Shown here piece after piece: positions 61,576 to 64,000 of a DNA stretch of 64,000 nucleotides (the first letter of the stretch is position 1; every line of letters begins with the position of its first letter). The translations under genes and the position numbers were made by a program. The notes beneath the pieces were generated by a model. It was not told where the DNA came from. It was given only the letters and a program-made list of their open reading frames with translations, and did not search any database. The DNA is taken from positions 1 through 64,000 of the forward strand of contig NZ_JAIHON010000019.1 of assembly GCF_021173675.1 (NCBI RefSeq), written 5' to 3'. The stretch is from Streptomyces lincolnensis. Its GTDB lineage: Bacteria; Actinomycetota; Actinomycetes; Streptomycetales; Streptomycetaceae.

Positions 61576-62235
61576 CTAAGCGAGCGTTCCGTCGCGGAGT
61601 ACGGCGAACACCTCGCGCTCGCGGGTGCCGTCCGGTGCGTCCCAGGCTCCGGAGACCTGTCCGGTGGTGCCGGGCGTGGTGTCCGGGGCGGGGCGCAGAA
61701 CGCGGTGCACGCGGAGCGTCGTGCCCTGCGGGAAGGACAGCTCGGTGGTCTTCTCGTCGTCGGTGACCGCGGCGGGGAGGCCGGAGGGGGCGGGGCCGTC
61801 GCAGGAGTGGGTGACCTCCCGGTCGGGGGTGTCGGTGATGCTCTGGGCCTGCGCCTCGGCCCGGCCCTCGAACAGGGCGAGCAGCTGGGCCACCAGCACC
61901 GGGTCGTGGCAGCCGTCGTAGACCCAGCGCGGGCCGAGCACCCCGTGCTCCATGGTGCCGATCAGGGCGTGCTCGGCTCCCTCCAGCGGGGCGCCGCGAT
62001 AGGTGAGCGGCACCAGGTGGGCGGACGGCCCGGTGCCGGAGGTGTCGGTGCCGGAGGTGTCGGTGACCACCATGAACTCGATCCCCACCTCGCCCTCCGG
62101 GTCGTCCAGCCGGAAGCCGCCGGCCTTGTTCAACTCGGGGGTGGCGCCGCCGGAGTACCAGGAGCGGGTGGGCAGCCAGGGGGTGAGCAGTTCGAGCTTG
62201 GTGGGCTTGAGGGTGGTGCGGTAGATGAAGGCCAT
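61576..62235 (-). CDS. maltokinase N-terminal cap-like protein
   Basis: 219 residues from ATG 62235. The sequence (MAFIYRTTLKPTKLELLTPWLPTRSWYSGG, FRLDDPEGEVGIEFMVVTD, LTYRGAPLEGAEHALIGTMEHGVLGPRWVYDGCHDPVLVAQLLALF) matches the stand-alone CG0192/maltokinase-cap family of actinobacteria, often mislabelled as branching enzyme. It contains a short tandem duplication (TDTSGTDTSGT) from two 15-bp repeats near 62035-62065. Function unknown; no kinase domain is attached. Confidence 0.8.
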   Translation of the reverse strand: MAFIYRTTLKPTKLELLTPWLPTRSWYSGGATPELNKAGGFRLDDPEGEVGIEFMVVTDTSGTDTSGTGPSAHLVPLTYRGAPLEGAEHALIGTMEHGVLGPRWVYDGCHDPVLVAQLLALFEGRAEAQAQSITDTPDREVTHSCDGPAPSGLPAAVTDDEKTTELSFPQGTTLRVHRVLRPAPDTTPGTTGQVSGAWDAPDGTREREVFAVLRDGTLA

Positions 62236-62285
62236 GGGGGCGATTCTCCTTCCTCGGGCGGACGCGGGCGCCGGGTTCGCGCGGC

Positions 62286-63191
62286 TCAGCCCGCCTGCCC
62301 GTGCAGGGTGTTGAGCGTGTCCAGTTCCTCGTCGGTGAGCCGGACGGCGCCCGCGGCGACGTTCTCGACGAGGTGGTCGGGGTTGCCCGTGCCCGGGATG
62401 GCCAGGACGTGGGGGCCCTGGTGGAGGGTCCAGGCGAGGCGGATCTGGGCGGGGCTCGCGTCGTGCGCCCGGGCCACGGCGAGGACCGCGTCGTCATGGG
62501 TGCCGGTGGCGCCCTGGGCGGCGCCCTCCCCGGCGATGGCGTAGAACGGCACGAAGGCGATGCCCTGTTCGCCGCAGATCCGCAGGAGTTCGTCGGTGGC
62601 GGGGTCCCGGCGGTCGAGCCCGAACCGGTTCTGCACGCACACCACCGGCGCGATGGCCTGCGCCTCCTCCAGGTGGCGGGGTTCGACGTCGGAGAGGCCG
62701 AGGTGCCGGATCAGGCCCTCCTCGCGCAGCTCCGCCAGGGCGCCGAAGTGCTCGGCGATCGAGTCCTGCCGCATCCGGCGGAGGTTGACGACGTCGAGGT
62801 GGTCGCGGCCGAGCTGGCGCAGGTTCTCCTCGACGTGGCCGCGCAGGTCGTCGGGGCGGGCGGAGGCGCCCCAGTCCCCGGAGTAGTTCCGGAAGGGGCC
62901 GACCTTGGTGACGATCAGGAGGTCGTCGGGGTACGGGGCCAGCGCACTGTTGATGATCTCGTTGGCGGAGCGCAGCGAGGAGAAGTAGAAGGCGGCCGTG
63001 TCGATGTGGTTGACGCCGAGTTCGATCGCCCTGCGCAGTACGGCGATCGACCGTTCCCGGTCGCTCGCGGTGCCGAGGTGGAAGGCGGCACTGCCCGTCA
63101 GCCGCATCGCGCCGAAGCCGATACGGCTGACGGTGTGGTCGCCGAGTTTGAAGGTGCCCGCGGCGTCCGCGGTGATCGTTTCGGAGCTCAT
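62286..63191 (-). CDS. aldo/keto reductase
   Basis: 301 residues from ATG 63191; ATG 63209 is also in frame and has GGTCGGG, so the start is uncertain. NADP-dependent barrel: IGFGAMRLTGS, HIDTAAFYFSSLRSANE, Lys in LIVTKVGPF, VVNLRRM where family members usually have a His-containing strand, and AIPGTGNPDHLVENVAAG. The replacement of the usual L-H-R/L-H-W-type His by N-L-R may alter catalysis. Substrate unknown. Confidence 0.88.
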   Translation of the reverse strand: MSSETITADAAGTFKLGDHTVSRIGFGAMRLTGSAAFHLGTASDRERSIAVLRRAIELGVNHIDTAAFYFSSLRSANEIINSALAPYPDDLLIVTKVGPFRNYSGDWGASARPDDLRGHVEENLRQLGRDHLDVVNLRRMRQDSIAEHFGALAELREEGLIRHLGLSDVEPRHLEEAQAIAPVVCVQNRFGLDRRDPATDELLRICGEQGIAFVPFYAIAGEGAAQGATGTHDDAVLAVARAHDASPAQIRLAWTLHQGPHVLAIPGTGNPDHLVENVAAGAVRLTDEELDTLNTLHGQAG

Positions 63192-63254
63192 CGGCGGAGT
63201 CTGACACATGCCCGACCTGCCGCTGAACGCCTTTTGCGAACTTCTGTACGGCCG

Positions 63255-63983
63255 TCAGCAGTACAGGTTGGCCCCGGTGCTCGTCCCGAGTATCTGGGTG
63301 AAGCGGCGGTAGGCGTCCACACGGCTCTGGACCTGTGCCGGGTTCTTGCCGTCGCACTCCAGGGAGCCGTTGATGGAGCGGATGGTCTGTCCGAAGCCGG
63401 CCTGGTTCACCATCGCGTTGTGCGGGGTCATCGTGCCGGGCCCGCTCTGGGTGTTCCAGTACCACAGGGCCGTCTTCCAGGCCACGGCCGCGTCGTTCTG
63501 CACCAGCCACGGGTTGTTCAGGAGGTCGATGCCGAGGGCGTCGCCCGCGGCCTTGTAGTTGAAGTTCCAGCTGAGCTGGATCGGTCCGCGCCCGTAGTAG
63601 GCGGCCTGTCCGGCCGGGCAGCCGTACCACTGGCTCCAGTCGCAGTAGTGCGGGTAGTTGGCGGTGTTCTGCTCGACCACGTGGACCAGTCCGCCGGTCT
63701 CGTGGCTGACGTTGGCGAGGAAGGCGGCCGCCTCCTGCTTCTTCACGGTGTCGCTTCCGGTGGTGGCGAAGCCGGGGTAGGCGCCGAGCGCGGCGGTGAG
63801 ACCGCGGTAGGTGTAGAAGGAATTCCGGTTCGGGAACATCTGGTTGAACTGCGCCTCGGTGACCACGAAGCTCGCGGCGGGCGCCACGGCGGCGGACGCG
63901 GGAGGGGCGGCCGGCAGCAGCACCGGCGCGGCGGCGCCGAGGAGGAGAGCGGTGACCACGGCGGAGATACGGCGTCTCGACAC
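63255..63983 (-). CDS. secreted GH19 chitinase (no binding module)
   Basis: 242 residues from GTG 63983 with AAAGGAG at about 8 nt. Signal peptide (RRRISAVVTALLLGAAAPVLLPAAPPASA), then a single GH19 catalytic domain: VVTEAQFNQMFPNRNSFYTYRGL, first acid in NVSHETGGLVHVVEQ, second acid region YYGRGPIQLSWNFNYKAAG, and WKTALWYWNTQSGPGTM. It ends in ANLYC. Inverting endochitinase against fungal wall chitin. Lacks the N-terminal chitin-binding domain seen in ChiC-type enzymes. Its promoter lies beyond the window. Confidence 0.94.
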   Translation of the reverse strand: MSRRRISAVVTALLLGAAAPVLLPAAPPASAAVAPAASFVVTEAQFNQMFPNRNSFYTYRGLTAALGAYPGFATTGSDTVKKQEAAAFLANVSHETGGLVHVVEQNTANYPHYCDWSQWYGCPAGQAAYYGRGPIQLSWNFNYKAAGDALGIDLLNNPWLVQNDAAVAWKTALWYWNTQSGPGTMTPHNAMVNQAGFGQTIRSINGSLECDGKNPAQVQSRVDAYRRFTQILGTSTGANLYC

Positions 63984-64000
63984 AGGATCAACTCCTTTGT

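Overview
The window is high-GC actinobacterial chromosome, almost certainly Streptomyces. Codon third positions are nearly all G or C, GTG and TTG starts are common, and genes overlap by GTGA or ATGA. The gene families also fit: SsgA-like, streptophobe, ClpP3/ClpP4/PopR, MelC1/MelC2, 2-methylisoborneol synthase, LAL and LLM F420 proteins. The accessory-metabolism content and a decaying dehydrogenase suggest chromosome-arm rather than core DNA (inference). No tRNA, rRNA, CRISPR array or intact insertion sequence was seen.

Layout. 0-6 kb: a redox and signalling operon (C-terminal part of a thioredoxin-reductase-like flavoprotein, a histidine kinase with a cNMP-binding domain, a UBP-type zinc finger), then a large LAL regulator. 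6-12.7 kb: a minus-strand glycan locus (ROK regulator, GH27, GH95, SGNH esterase), probably read from a leaderless ROK promoter. 12.8-16.4 kb: serine hydrolase, TerD-CAP-CAP fusion, AIM24 protein. 16.4-19.6 kb: TPR protein, polyprenyl synthase and PLP dehydratase behind a 45-bp nested palindrome. 19.8-27.2 kb: membrane pseudokinase, serine hydrolase, F420 oxidoreductase, HTH protein, SsgA-like protein and small proteins. 27.2-31.4 kb: aldo/keto reductase and a cholesterol-oxidase-like flavoprotein flanking an operator-like palindrome, then a monooxygenase. 31.7-35.1 kb: tyrosinase operon, SRPBCC protein, RNase H, VOC protein. 35.3-35.8 kb: remnant of a zinc alcohol dehydrogenase.

36.1-39.6 kb is the most notable locus: a family 2B encapsulin shell gene, 2-methylisoborneol synthase and geranyl diphosphate C-methyltransferase in one operon. 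The methyltransferase makes 2-methyl-GPP. The cyclase turns it into the earthy odorant 2-MIB and carries a disordered N-terminus expected to load it into the shell. 39.7-43.4 kb holds an SGNH lipoprotein, a 5'-truncated phosphotransferase, a VOC protein and an epoxide hydrolase.

43.4-45.2 kb is the clpP3-clpP4/popR regulon, with a tandem PopR-type operator and an Ala-Ala degron on PopR. 45.3-50.6 kb: methyltransferase, SigB-type sigma factor, RsbW-like ATPase, and Pro-rich and streptophobe membrane proteins. 51.0-55.0 kb: a module of FHA-FHA-ABC transporter, SH3-like protein and Ser/Thr kinase, resembling mycobacterial Rv1747/PknF. 55.0-64.0 kb: small stress and metabolic genes, two more aldo/keto reductases, a LysR regulator with a T-N11-A box, adenosine deaminase, dienelactone hydrolase and a secreted GH19 chitinase.
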